A stretch of 64,000 nucleotides of DNA, from NCBI GenBank assembly GCA_023460235.1, contig JAEWRE010000083.1, positions 104,490 to 168,489 of the forward strand. The letters are read 5' to 3'. How positions within the stretch are numbered: the first letter of the stretch is position 1; each line of letters opens with the position of its first letter. Shown piece after piece: positions 1-8,405 of the stretch. The notes below the pieces were generated by a model. That model was not told the origin of the DNA. It ran no database searches and was given only the letters and a program-made list of their open reading frames with translations. Both the position numbers and the translations under genes were made by a program. Source of the DNA: Bacillota bacterium (GTDB lineage: Bacteria; Bacillota; Clostridia; TANB77; CAG-465).

Positions 1-915
1 GACATTAGCTGTTCCAAATTTATTTAATTGCTTATCAATGTATATATTTGAACCATTTCCAAGACCAGTTATAAGGGTAAAACCTATTATACCAACACAT
101 CCTGCAAGTGTAGTAATTGCAACTCTTCCTTTTTTCTTTAACATATTTCTAAGAGAAAGCTTAAATGCCTCTCTAAATGACATGCTAGTATCTTTTTTCT
201 TTAAAGTAGATTCAGCACTATTTATCTTTTCTTCAGTTATAACAGTATCGCTTTCAATTTTACCATCTCTAACCTTTATAATTCTACTTGAATATTCTTC
301 TGCAAGTGCATTATTATGTGTAACCATTATAACTAGTTTTTCTTTAGCTATCTCTTTTATTAGCTCCATTATTTGCTTACCAGTCTTTTGATCAAGTGCA
401 CCTGTTGGTTCATCGGCTAGTATTATATCTGGATCATTAGCTAATGCTCTTGCAATAGCTACTCTTTGTTTTTGTCCACCTGATAGTTCAGATGGTCTAT
501 GATTTATATGATTTTCTAAACCAACTTTTTTTAGTAATTCTCTTGCTCTTTCTTTTCTTTTAGAATAGCTAAGACCAATTAAATTCATAACTATTTCTAC
601 ATTTTCAAGAGCAGTTAAATGCTCAATTAAATTAAAGTTTTGAAAAACAAAACCAATATTATTTTTTCTATATAAATCCCAATCTTTCTTTTTAAATTTC
701 TTTGAAGTTTTATTTCCAATCACAAGTTCACCACTTGTTGGAAAATCAAGGCCTGCAATAATATTTAGTAAAGTTGATTTACCACTACCAGACGGTCCTA
801 CAATAGAAACAAATTCTCCTTTTTCAAAAGAAAAATTTACATTTTCAAGTGCAACAAATTCTTCCTTTTTGCTTATTTTAAAACTTTTTTTTACATTTTT
901 TAATTCTAATATCAT
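1..915 (-). CDS. ABC transporter ATP-binding protein fused to permease (partial, 3' end off window)
   Basis: An uninterrupted reading frame of 305 codons starts with ATG at 915 after a GGAGAGGAG ribosome site and runs off the left edge. The first 220 or so residues are a MacB/LolD-type ABC ATPase: Walker A GPSGSGKST at residues 40-48, signature LSGGQKQR, Walker B ILADEPTGALD, and H-loop VTHN. The frame continues without a stop through SLRNMLKKKGR and a hydrophobic segment, which is the first membrane helix of an FtsX-type permease. The protein is therefore an ATPase-permease fusion, a class that exports peptides, lipoproteins or antimicrobials or works in resistance. The substrate cannot be told. 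The rest of the permease lies outside the window. Confidence 0.9.
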   Translation of the reverse strand, partial: MILELKNVKKSFKISKKEEFVALENVNFSFEKGEFVSIVGPSGSGKSTLLNIIAGLDFPTSGELVIGNKTSKKFKKKDWDLYRKNNIGFVFQNFNLIEHLTALENVEIVMNLIGLSYSKRKERARELLKKVGLENHINHRPSELSGGQKQRVAIARALANDPDIILADEPTGALDQKTGKQIMELIKEIAKEKLVIMVTHNNALAEEYSSRIIKVRDGKIESDTVITEEKINSAESTLKKKDTSMSFREAFKLSLRNMLKKKGRVAITTLAGCVGIIGFTLITGLGNGSNIYIDKQLNKFGTANV

Positions 916-947
916 ACTTCTCCTCTCCATTTAAACAATATTTTAAT

Positions 948-976
948 ATTATAGCATATAAATATAACATATTCAA
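948..976 (-). promoter_or_regulatory. sigma-A-type promoter of the ABC transporter gene
   Basis: On the minus strand TTGAAT (971-976) and TATAAT (948-953) are separated by 17 bases, about 33 bases upstream of the ATG. It is back-to-back with the plus-strand promoter at 1002-1030. Confidence 0.6.
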
Positions 977-1001
977 ACATTTTGTATAATATTAAACTAG
1001 G

Positions 1002-1030
1002 TTGACATAAGAACAAAAATGTGATATAAT
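1002..1030 (+). promoter_or_regulatory. Consensus sigma-A promoter of the 1099 gene
   Basis: A perfect TTGACA (1002-1007), a 17-base spacer and a perfect TATAAT (1025-1030), about 70 bases before the start codon. This is the strongest promoter match seen in the window. Confidence 0.8.
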
Positions 1031-1098
1031 TTATCTATATATGTTATAAATTAATTAGCTATAAAAAATAATTTTATTTTATGGGAGGATTTATTATT

Positions 1099-1554
1099 AT
1101 GGAAAAAAATATTGTAAAGTATCAAAGGCTAAGATTGGTTTTTTTAATTTTTTTTATTATCTTTGAAGGATTTGCAATTGGAGGTATATTACTTTATTTT
1201 GTTTTTTTTGATAAAGATATTCATTACGCTATAATTCCGTTTCTCATCATTTTATTATTTTCAATAGTATTACTTGTATTTTTAAAGGTAGATGATTTCT
1301 GCGGGGATAAGATAATTGTAAACGTTATCGAAATCATAAAAAATAATTTGAAAGCTTCCGACCTACCTATAAAGTTTGAAATGATAACTAATGATTCTGA
1401 ACTTGTATTTAGCATAACAAATTTAAATTACCAAGAAATTTTTGAAAAAGCTTTTGAAACTATTGATTCAATAGTCTCTTCTAACAAGGTGAAAAATGAT
1501 ATTAGCGGTTCAATATTCATTTATTTAGCTGGTAGAAAACTACCACTATACTAA
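1099..1554 (+). CDS. Small two-helix membrane protein, unknown
   Basis: 151 residues. I place the start at ATG 1099 because the in-frame ATG at 1081 is immediately followed by GGGAGG, which is the ribosome site for 1099. Residues about 13-35 and 43-65 form two hydrophobic helices (FLIFFIIFEGFAIGGILLYF and a second AIIPFLIILLF-type segment). A soluble domain of about 85 residues follows. I recognise no family. It has its own consensus promoter and terminator, so it is a single-gene unit, probably well expressed. The topology suggests a membrane protein with a cytoplasmic C-terminal domain. Confidence 0.75.
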   Translation: MEKNIVKYQRLRLVFLIFFIIFEGFAIGGILLYFVFFDKDIHYAIIPFLIILLFSIVLLVFLKVDDFCGDKIIVNVIEIIKNNLKASDLPIKFEMITNDSELVFSITNLNYQEIFEKAFETIDSIVSSNKVKNDISGSIFIYLAGRKLPLY

Positions 1555-1575
1555 TCTAAATTTATAAAAAGTACT

Positions 1576-1614
1576 AAAAAAGTTACTGAGATTAATTTCC
1601 CAGTAACTTTTTTA
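1576..1614 (+). terminator. Bidirectional rho-independent terminator
   Basis: AAAGTTACTG (1579-1588) pairs with CAGTAACTTT (1601-1610) and is followed by a T run. A-rich sequence on the other side lets it also serve the converging gene ending at 1640. Confidence 0.8.
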
Positions 1615-1639
1615 TCATCTTTAAGTTTAAATAATTATA

Positions 1640-2296
1640 TTATAAATTAATCTTGCTATCAAGTACATTTCTATATACTTCATATACCTTATCCCATGTC
1701 ACTTGCCCTACTATGCCATCTATTGGAAGTCCAAATAGTTTTTGAAATTCGAATACTGCACTCTTAGTCTTAGGTCCAAATATTCCATCTACATTTAATT
1801 TTATAATTGATGGATATGCAGTAGATATTACATTTAAATATTCTTGTAAATCTGTAACATATTTTCCAGTACTTCCTTCACGAATTACGTTACTTGATAC
1901 ATCATATGAATCTTCTCCACCTATTCTATTTTGTAATATAGATGTTATTCTTACATCTTTACATTTTTCAGAATGTGTGACTTTTATTTTATTCCATGTT
2001 TTCTCATCAACTATACCAGTACATTCACAACCTGTGATTTCTTGGAATTGACTAACTGCTGTTTTAGTATTTCCTCCGAAATTTCCATCAATTGTGAGAA
2101 TTAATATAGTTGGATAGATATGTGCAAGATCAAGTAGCATTGTTTGTAGATCTTCTACTTCTGGTCCACTATCCCCTTCTTGTAAAGGATTAAATCTACT
2201 TACATTTGAGTTATAATTGTTATTTTTACTCATATATTTTCTCATACTTAAGTTATTTCCGTTTCCATTTCCATTCATTCCGTTCCTTCTTCTCAA
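1640..2296 (-). CDS. Protein with two peptidoglycan-binding (PG_binding_1) domains
   Basis: About 218 residues. The ribosome site AAAGGTGAT fits a TTG start at 2296. A GTG at 2305 is in frame but lies inside that site. After an Asn/Gly-rich, basic N-terminal tail of about 40 residues come two copies of the PG_binding_1 fold. Each has the pattern 'EGDSGPEV..LQ..L', 'DGNFG.NTK.AV..FQ' and 'G.VDEKTW'. The first copy spans about residues 40-110 and the second about 140-210. The family binds peptidoglycan and usually accompanies a hydrolase domain, but none is present here. No signal peptide is visible, so a spore-coat, cortex or mother-cell location is possible. That location is inference. Confidence 0.85.
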   Translation of the reverse strand: MRRRNGMNGNGNGNNLSMRKYMSKNNNYNSNVSRFNPLQEGDSGPEVEDLQTMLLDLAHIYPTILILTIDGNFGGNTKTAVSQFQEITGCECTGIVDEKTWNKIKVTHSEKCKDVRITSILQNRIGGEDSYDVSSNVIREGSTGKYVTDLQEYLNVISTAYPSIIKLNVDGIFGPKTKSAVFEFQKLFGLPIDGIVGQVTWDKVYEVYRNVLDSKINL

Positions 2297-2362
2297 ATTA
2301 ATCACCTTTCCTTACTACATAGTACATAATATGATGTACATACAGTTTTATGAATGTATAGC

Positions 2363-2391
2363 TTGATGTTTTAGTATTTTAGTGATAAAAT
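2363..2391 (+). promoter_or_regulatory. Probable promoter of the lipid kinase gene
   Basis: TTGATG (2363-2368), 17-base spacer, TAAAAT (2386-2391), about 25 bases before the ATG at 2416. Confidence 0.5.
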
Positions 2392-2415
2392 TATTAAGAC
2401 AAGTGGAGGAAAAAA

Positions 2416-3303
2416 ATGAAGCATATAATATTAGTAAATCCTGTGTCTGGAAATCATAAAGGAATGAAAAAAGGTGAGATAGTAAAAAGATTACTAGCAA
2501 AAAATAATATAGAATCTGAAATATATACATCTGAATATCCATCTCACTTAACTGAAATAGCAAGAAGACTTGCAAATGAATCAAAATGTAGGTTTTATTC
2601 TATTGGTGGAGATGGTACTTTAAATGAAGTGGTAACTGGAATAATTGGAACTGAATCAGAAATTGTTGTTGTTCCTTCTGGTACTGGTAATGATTTTATA
2701 AAATGTATTTCTAAGTATAATGGGATGAGAAAGATTGTACTTGAATCCTTAAAACATGAAAGTAAAAAAGTAGATATACTTAAAGTTAATAGAGATAAGT
2801 ACTGTGTAAATATATTAAATTGTGGATTTGATGCGATGGTAGCAAAAAATGTAGATAACTTTAGAATATTTAGATTTCTTACTGGAAAAATGAAATATAA
2901 TTTATCTATTTTTAGTACTCTTTTATCTAATAGAAACTATAAATTTAAGATTAATATTAAAGATAAAAATAGTATTAAAGGTTATTTTACATTCGTTGTG
3001 GTTGCAAATGGTAAATATTATGGTGGTGGAATATGTCCATGTCCTGACGCAAATATTTATGATGGAATTGCCGACATTTGCTATGCGGATTCTACAACTA
3101 TTTCAAATAAAATTAAATTGTTGCCAAAGTATAAAAAAAGTGAACATATTGGGCTTGATAAAGTTCATATAGATAAAACAAACGAAATTAGTATTGTATC
3201 TACTAGAAAATTTCCAGTTAGTATAGATGGTGAAGTTTTTTATACCGATAAAATACATGCAAAAGTTATTAAAGAGGCTATAAACATAGTAACTATTTAT
3301 TAA
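2416..3303 (+). CDS. Diacylglycerol/lipid kinase family protein (YegS/DagK type)
   Basis: 295 residues with a GGAGG ribosome site just before the ATG. The N-terminus MKHIILVNPVSGNHKG matches the first strand and phosphate loop of the DAGK catalytic domain. The nucleotide-binding GGDGTLNEV motif is at about residues 64-72 and PSGTGNDF at about 91-98. The C-terminal beta-sandwich includes the typical VANGKYYGGG and ISIDGE-like segments. The family phosphorylates diacylglycerol or related lipids with ATP at the membrane, recycling lipid from envelope biosynthesis. Length and motif order are normal, so the gene looks functional. The exact lipid substrate is unknown. Confidence 0.92.
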   Translation: MKHIILVNPVSGNHKGMKKGEIVKRLLAKNNIESEIYTSEYPSHLTEIARRLANESKCRFYSIGGDGTLNEVVTGIIGTESEIVVVPSGTGNDFIKCISKYNGMRKIVLESLKHESKKVDILKVNRDKYCVNILNCGFDAMVAKNVDNFRIFRFLTGKMKYNLSIFSTLLSNRNYKFKINIKDKNSIKGYFTFVVVANGKYYGGGICPCPDANIYDGIADICYADSTTISNKIKLLPKYKKSEHIGLDKVHIDKTNEISIVSTRKFPVSIDGEVFYTDKIHAKVIKEAINIVTIY

Positions 3304-3328
3304 TTATACTATTAGACATAACATATTA

Positions 3329-3362
3329 AGAGAGAAAAATTAAACTAATTTCTCTCTTTTTA
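3329..3362 (+). terminator. Terminator of the lipid kinase gene
   Basis: AGAGAGAAA (3329-3337) pairs with TTTCTCTCT (3349-3357) and a T run follows. The hairpin overlaps the last codons of the converging radical SAM gene. Confidence 0.75.
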
Positions 3363-4227
3363 TATATCCGCATTTCCTGCAAAGTTCTTCACTAAATTTA
3401 TTAGTTTTAAAACCATCTAACATTTTTTGTACTCTGTTACTGTTTAGTATTTCCTCAAAACCAATATCATCATTTAGTATATTTCCTAGATTAATATCAC
3501 CATTATTATCTAGACAACAGGGCACAACTGTACCATCTACAAGTATACCTATCTGATCAACTAATCCATGACATTTTCCAATTATATTTTTTTCTTTTTC
3601 ATTTATATCCGGCCATGCAAATTTACACTCTATATTTAAAAAAACTTTATCTTTTATCTTAATATTATTATTTATATTAAGCTTATCATATAAATCAAAA
3701 ATACCAAATACTTCTTGTATCTTATCAACTATGTATTTATTTTGTAAAGTAATGTTATTATAATTATTTTCTATATTCCAAAGTCTAAAAGCAATTATAG
3801 TATCAGAGTTTTCACTTATATATTTTGCAGCTTCTAAACATTCATCTAGTTTCTTAATTTGTATTTGATTAATTACATCTTCAAAGCTATGAAGTGAAAT
3901 ATTTAATTGCCTCACTGAACTTTTAACAAGTTTTTCTTTATTTTGATTTAAAAGAGTTCCATTTGTAGTTATATTTACTTTCATATCATATTTTTTACAT
4001 AAGTCTAGCATGCTATACAGTTCACTATGCATTAATGGCTCACCTTTTACATGTAGATATATATAGTCTGTATAATCTTTTACTTTGATTAATATTTTTT
4101 CGAAATCACTTGATTTCATATACTCTTTTTTTCTATTTGTTTTAGGGCAAAAACTACAAGACATGTTACAGATATTAGTTATTTCTATATACACCCTTTT
4201 AAATCTTTTTACTTTTTTACTATACAT
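3340..4227 (-). CDS. Radical SAM/SPASM domain protein
   Basis: 295 residues. The radical SAM cluster motif is CNMSCSFC at about residues 17-24, preceded by the usual 'YIEITN' strand. 'VKGEPLMH' and 'TNGTLL' are the standard GEP and SAM-binding segments. The C-terminal part has a SPASM-like set of cysteines: CHGLVDQ, VVPCCLDN, and CRKCGY near the end. The enzyme should bind a 4Fe-4S cluster with SAM plus auxiliary cluster(s). SPASM members modify peptides or proteins, or act in cofactor maturation. No precursor peptide gene is recognisable next to it, so the substrate is unknown. It stands alone between converging and unrelated genes. Confidence 0.9.
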   Translation of the reverse strand: MYSKKVKRFKRVYIEITNICNMSCSFCPKTNRKKEYMKSSDFEKILIKVKDYTDYIYLHVKGEPLMHSELYSMLDLCKKYDMKVNITTNGTLLNQNKEKLVKSSVRQLNISLHSFEDVINQIQIKKLDECLEAAKYISENSDTIIAFRLWNIENNYNNITLQNKYIVDKIQEVFGIFDLYDKLNINNNIKIKDKVFLNIECKFAWPDINEKEKNIIGKCHGLVDQIGILVDGTVVPCCLDNNGDINLGNILNDDIGFEEILNSNRVQKMLDGFKTNKFSEELCRKCGYIKREKLV

Positions 4228-4327
4228 TAAATCTCCATTCTTAATACTATTTTATCTCTTTTATTTTATCATTTATCTTTCAAGTTATCAAGCAAATTAA
4301 AGTGTTTCTTTTTTTCTAAAATACAAA

Positions 4328-4353
4328 AATAAGGTAAGCAATTCTTACCTTAT
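4328..4353 (-). terminator. Terminator of greA-lysS
   Basis: AATAAGGTAAG pairs with CTTACCTTATT around a short loop, just past the lysS stop codon. Confidence 0.7.
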
Positions 4354-4360
4354 TATTTAA

Positions 4361-5866
4361 TTATTCTTCTACTTCAAGTTCTTCATCTTCTAGATTTTCT
4401 CTAGGTTTTAATAATGGATAAAGAACCACATCACGGATATTATAGCTACTTGTTAAGAATTGTAAAAATCTATCAATTCCAAGTCCCCAACCAGATATTG
4501 GTGGCATACCATATTCCATAGCTTTAATATATTCATGATCAATTGACATAGCTTCTTCATCGCCATTTTCTTTTAATTTACTTTGTTCAAGTAATCTTGA
4601 TTCTTGTTCTTCTGAATCAACAAGCTCTGAATAACCATTAATTATTTCTTGTCCATTAACTATTAATTGGAATCTATCAGATAGATTTTTGTTTTCATCA
4701 TTGCTTCTAGCAAGTGGTGAAAGATCAATTGGATGTTTAGTTAAGAAAGTAGGATTTATTATTTTAGGTCTACTTACTTTTTTATATAATTGATCTATTA
4801 AATTTCCTCTACCTAATGATTCGATATTTTCTACTTCAATTTCAATATTGTTTCTTTTTATTTCTGCAAGTAAAGTTTCTGCAGTTTCAAATTTATCAAT
4901 ATCAATACCACAGTCCTTTATTAGAAGGTCCCTAAATGAAACATGTTCCCATTCAGTTCCAAAATCAATTTCTTTGTCACCAATAGTAACTTTTAAATTT
5001 CCATCAAAAAGTTTTCCAATAATATATGTTACCATTTCTTTCATAAGTATCATATTATCTTCATAATTATAATATGCACTATATCCTTCTATCATAGTGA
5101 AATCTTGTAAGTGATTTACGCTTACGCCTTCATTTCTAAAGTCTCTTGCTATTTCAAATATATTTGTAAATCCACCAACAATTAATTTTTTTAAAGTAAG
5201 TTCTGGTGATATTCTTAAATATACATCAATATCATAAGTGTTATGATGAGTTACAAATGGTCTAGCAGTAGCTCCAGAAGCTGTATTTTGAAGAACTGGA
5301 GTTTCAACTTCAATAAATGCTTTACTATCAAGAAAATCTCTCATTAACTTTATAAATTTTGATCTAAGTAAAAATCTCTTTTTAGTTTCATCATTCATTA
5401 TAAGATCAAGATGTCTTTCACGATATAAAGTTTCTTGATTTGTTATTCCATGAAATTTTTCTGGTAATGGTCTTAAAGACTTACCAAGGAATTTATATTT
5501 TGAAACTCTAATAGTTTTTTCACCAGTTTGAGTTATAAATATCTCACCAGTAACTCCTATAAAATCTCCAATATCAAGTGTTTCATGTATTTGAGCATAT
5601 AATTCTTCTCCAACTTCATCTTTTTTTACACAAAGTTGAATTCTGCCTTCTACATCTCTTAAATCCAAGAAACTAATCTTTCCCATCTTTCTTTTTGACA
5701 TTACACGTCCAGCAACACTAACATTATTAGTTTCAGGTGCAAGTTGCATTGCTTGTTTTAATGTATGTGTATATTCAAATCTTTCTGGACGAACGTTAAT
5801 TCCAAGTTCTTTTAATTTTGATACTTTCTCTTCACGTACCTTTCTTAGCTCATTAATTTCTCCCAC
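4361..5866 (-). CDS. lysS: Lysyl-tRNA synthetase, class II
   Basis: 501 residues with a GGAGG site. An N-terminal OB-fold anticodon-binding domain (about 55-150; VSVAGRVMSKRKMGK, FLDLRD) precedes the class II catalytic core. Motif 1 lies around FIEVETPVLQ, motif 2 is FRNEGVS, and motif 3 is GWGLGIDR. The sequence TASGATARPFVTHHN is the LysRS hallmark. The enzyme charges tRNA-Lys. Two details differ from common bacterial LysRS. Motif 2 is followed by NHLQDFTMIEGY rather than RHNPEFTMIE, and the region after motif 3 reads FLQFLTSSYNIRDVVLYPLL. The acidic C-terminal tail is short. It is co-transcribed with greA, 24 bases upstream. Confidence 0.96.
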   Translation of the reverse strand: MGEINELRKVREEKVSKLKELGINVRPERFEYTHTLKQAMQLAPETNNVSVAGRVMSKRKMGKISFLDLRDVEGRIQLCVKKDEVGEELYAQIHETLDIGDFIGVTGEIFITQTGEKTIRVSKYKFLGKSLRPLPEKFHGITNQETLYRERHLDLIMNDETKKRFLLRSKFIKLMRDFLDSKAFIEVETPVLQNTASGATARPFVTHHNTYDIDVYLRISPELTLKKLIVGGFTNIFEIARDFRNEGVSVNHLQDFTMIEGYSAYYNYEDNMILMKEMVTYIIGKLFDGNLKVTIGDKEIDFGTEWEHVSFRDLLIKDCGIDIDKFETAETLLAEIKRNNIEIEVENIESLGRGNLIDQLYKKVSRPKIINPTFLTKHPIDLSPLARSNDENKNLSDRFQLIVNGQEIINGYSELVDSEEQESRLLEQSKLKENGDEEAMSIDHEYIKAMEYGMPPISGWGLGIDRFLQFLTSSYNIRDVVLYPLLKPRENLEDEELEVEE

Positions 5867-5890
5867 GTTCTTTCCTCCTACTTATGTATT

Positions 5891-6370
5891 TTATAATTTT
5901 TTAATTCCAACTATTTTGTATTTACTTATACCATTTGGTGTTTCAACTTCTACATCGTCACCTTTTTTCTTACCTATTAAAGCTCTTCCTACTGGAGATT
6001 CATTTGAAATCTTGTTAGTATCGATGTCAACTTCAGTTGCTCCCACTATACCATAAGATACTTCTTCTTCAAACTCGTAATCATATACAGTTACTAATGT
6101 ACCAACTCCTGCTTTTCTAGTTGAAACATCATCGTCATCAACTATTTTTGCAAGTCTTAAAGTATTTTCAATTTCTATAATTCTCGATTCAAGTAAAGCT
6201 TGTTCATTTTTTGCATCATCATATTCAGAATTTTCAGATATATCTCCAAATTCCCTCGCAACTTTTATTCTTTCAGCAACTTCCATTTTCTTTGGTCCTC
6301 TTAGATACTGTAATTCTTCTTCTAATTTTTTATAGCCTTCTGGTGTAAGCATTATATCTCTTTCTTCCAT
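5891..6370 (-). CDS. greA: Transcription elongation factor GreA
   Basis: 159 residues with an AGGAGG site. The N-terminal coiled coil starts LTPEGYKKLEEEL and carries the acidic tip sequence FGDISENSEYDDAK that enters the RNA polymerase secondary channel. The C-terminal FKBP-like domain shows the ending SPVGRALIGKKKGD. GreA rescues backtracked polymerase by stimulating transcript cleavage. It lies directly upstream of lysS, a common greA-lysS operon in Bacillota. Confidence 0.97.
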   Translation of the reverse strand: MEERDIMLTPEGYKKLEEELQYLRGPKKMEVAERIKVAREFGDISENSEYDDAKNEQALLESRIIEIENTLRLAKIVDDDDVSTRKAGVGTLVTVYDYEFEEEVSYGIVGATEVDIDTNKISNESPVGRALIGKKKGDDVEVETPNGISKYKIVGIKKL

Positions 6371-6396
6371 TTTAATTTTCCTCCTAAATTAATTTT

Positions 6397-6424
6397 TTAA
6401 TATATATTATACATTACTTGTCAA
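6397..6424 (-). promoter_or_regulatory. Possible promoter of greA-lysS
   Basis: TTGACA (6419-6424 on the minus strand) is a perfect -35 box overlapping the end of the upstream gene. TATTAA (6397-6402) after 16 bases is a modest -10 box. Confidence 0.45.
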
Positions 6425-7344
6425 GAGACCTTATTGTCAGTGAATAACATATACCAAGCTCCAAGTTTATTTTGACTAAAGTTATCAATATGTGCATTTA
6501 ATCTTTCAAGTATTGTATTAATTTCAAATTTTGATTTTTTAAATTGCAGCATTTCTGGTACAATTTCATCCTCATCTGGATTATTTATATCTATGTATTT
6601 TGATTCTTTTTTCAATATATACTTAGTTATAAAATCCAATTTTGATATTTTTGAATACATAGCGTAAACATCATAATGTTGAATATTTTTTTTGCTTATT
6701 ATTTCAATTGAAGTACCAAATTCTTTATTTATACTATCAATTTTATTCCTTAAACTAGTATGATCAATTTTACTTATTCCATCCATCTTAAGAATATCAA
6801 CAAATTTATACTTTGATATGTATTCAAGTAGTTTTTCCTGATTATAATCACTTATATCATTTAATATCATAAGTATCTTTAGTTTATTTTTATTTACTTC
6901 ATTTTCATCTATATAATTATTAATATATTGAATGTCATTTTTTACCATAGTATTATTTACTTCCACAACATTAAATAGTATTTTTTCGTCTATATTAAAA
7001 AATTCAAGTATCTTTTTTCTATATAAAATATTATTATCAATTTCTTTACTAAATACAATATTTAATTTTTCAATTTTATTTAAATATTTTTTTATATAAC
7101 TTTTTTTTATAAAATTACCTATTTTAATATTTAATTTATTGGTACCTTCTTTAAAAAATTCTTCATATAAATCAATATACATTATTCTATTTAAATTGTT
7201 ATCATTTATATAATCAACATACATTTTGAACTTTAAAATTCTTTCTTTAAAACTTTTAATTTTTTTTATTAATTTTAAAAGCTTATTTTTATCTTGAAAT
7301 GATCCCTTATTTTCCTTATACATATCAACAAAAATAGTATTCAT
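6421..7344 (-). CDS. Hypothetical protein, 307 residues
   Basis: I do not recognise a family. The protein is rich in Ile, Asn and Lys, has no signal peptide or membrane helix, and is predicted mostly helical. Its first 130 residues are strongly basic and coiled-coil-like. The centre has alternating hydrophobic strands (NKLKILMILNDISDYNQEKL), which could be a Rossmann-like fold. The C-terminus is helical with a Trp-containing end. It sits between cdaA (55 bases upstream) and greA, where cdaR and glmM are found in many Bacillota, but it shows no resemblance to YbbR repeats or to a phosphohexomutase. Confidence 0.7.
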   Translation of the reverse strand: MNTIFVDMYKENKGSFQDKNKLLKLIKKIKSFKERILKFKMYVDYINDNNLNRIMYIDLYEEFFKEGTNKLNIKIGNFIKKSYIKKYLNKIEKLNIVFSKEIDNNILYRKKILEFFNIDEKILFNVVEVNNTMVKNDIQYINNYIDENEVNKNKLKILMILNDISDYNQEKLLEYISKYKFVDILKMDGISKIDHTSLRNKIDSINKEFGTSIEIISKKNIQHYDVYAMYSKISKLDFITKYILKKESKYIDINNPDEDEIVPEMLQFKKSKFEINTILERLNAHIDNFSQNKLGAWYMLFTDNKVS

Positions 7345-7399
7345 ATATTACCCCCATATGTACTAATACATACAATGTATATATGAATATTTTTTAATT

Positions 7400-8263
7400 T
7401 TATGATTTATTTTTTACAATGTTTTTTAATACAGTACCATTTCTTGTTTTATCCATTTTTGCAAGTAATAATTCCTTTAACCTATCTCCAGAAAGCTCTC
7501 TTAACATTTTACCATTTTCTGCAAGTGATATAATGCCTGTCTCTTCAGAAACTACAACAACTAGTGCATCTGATATTTCTGTAATTCCAACTGCAGCTCT
7601 ATGTCTTGTCCCAAGATTTTTTGGAACTGACACTTCTGATGCAAGCGGCAAAATACATTTTGCTGCTAATATCTTTGTCTTATCTATTACTATTGCGCCA
7701 TCATGCAAAGGCGTTCTTGGCATAAATATATTTTGTATAAGTTCAGATGATACTTTAGCAGAAAGATTTATACCTTCTCTTAAGATTTCAGCAATATTAG
7801 ATTCTCTTTGAATTACTATTATAGCTCCAATCTTCTTTAATGACATAATTTCAACTGCTTTTACAATTTCAGAAATTGAATGCTTAACCAAAATATTATC
7901 ATCCATATCAAAAACATCTACAATTTTACTTCTACCTAATTTTTCAAAAACGTTTCTAAGCTCAGGTTGAAATACAACAATAAGTAGCAAAACACCATAG
8001 GTCATAAAGTTAGTAAGTATGAAATCAAGAATTACCATATTTAGTACTTTAGATGCTATAAGTAGAACTAATAACAATAAAAAGCCCTTAAATATTTGAA
8101 CAGCTCTTGTTCCTCTTAACATTTTTAAAATATAATAAATTATAAATGTAACAATTGTAATATCCAAAATAAGAATTACAATTCTATAAGGACTACTAAT
8201 ATCAAGTGTATCTTTTAGTCCATATAGAATGTCAACTATTTGAATCCATAAATTTTGAAACAT
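7400..8263 (-). CDS. cdaA: Diadenylate cyclase CdaA (c-di-AMP synthase)
   Basis: 287 residues with a GAGGTGG site. Three N-terminal membrane helices (about 22-100) are followed by the DAC domain. The catalytic motif DGAIVID and the nucleotide-binding GTRHRAAVGI are both intact. The enzyme condenses two ATP into c-di-AMP, which controls potassium and osmolyte uptake and the cell wall. The usual partner genes cdaR (YbbR repeats) and glmM are not next to it. Instead it is preceded by a 34-residue membrane peptide and glyS, and followed by an unknown gene. Confidence 0.96.
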   Translation of the reverse strand: MFQNLWIQIVDILYGLKDTLDISSPYRIVILILDITIVTFIIYYILKMLRGTRAVQIFKGFLLLLVLLIASKVLNMVILDFILTNFMTYGVLLLIVVFQPELRNVFEKLGRSKIVDVFDMDDNILVKHSISEIVKAVEIMSLKKIGAIIVIQRESNIAEILREGINLSAKVSSELIQNIFMPRTPLHDGAIVIDKTKILAAKCILPLASEVSVPKNLGTRHRAAVGITEISDALVVVVSEETGIISLAENGKMLRELSGDRLKELLLAKMDKTRNGTVLKNIVKNKS

Positions 8264-8288
8264 AATTCCACCTCATGTAAAGTCTATA

Positions 8289-8393
8289 CTAAACATTTTG
8301 AAGTGCAGAAATTAATGCTGCAAAAACTCCAAAAACCATAGAGAATATTATAATTCCTACAACTGTATAAGCAACTATACCTTTTTTTCTCAA
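8289..8393 (-). CDS. 34-residue single-helix membrane peptide
   Basis: A short frame missed by length cut-offs. TTG at 8393 is preceded by GAGGTG six bases upstream, and the frame ends with TAG at 8289. The product begins LRKKG, followed by one hydrophobic helix (roughly IVAYTVVGIIIFSMVFGVFA) and a short tail. Positive residues at the N-terminus predict an N-in topology. It lies 12 bases after glyS and 25 bases before cdaA, all on one strand, so it is probably translated from the same message. Function unknown. A small partner of a membrane protein such as CdaA is one possibility, but this is inference. Confidence 0.6.
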   Translation of the reverse strand: MRKKGIVAYTVVGIIIFSMVFGVFAALISALQNV

Positions 8394-8405
8394 TAAACTC
8401 ACCTC

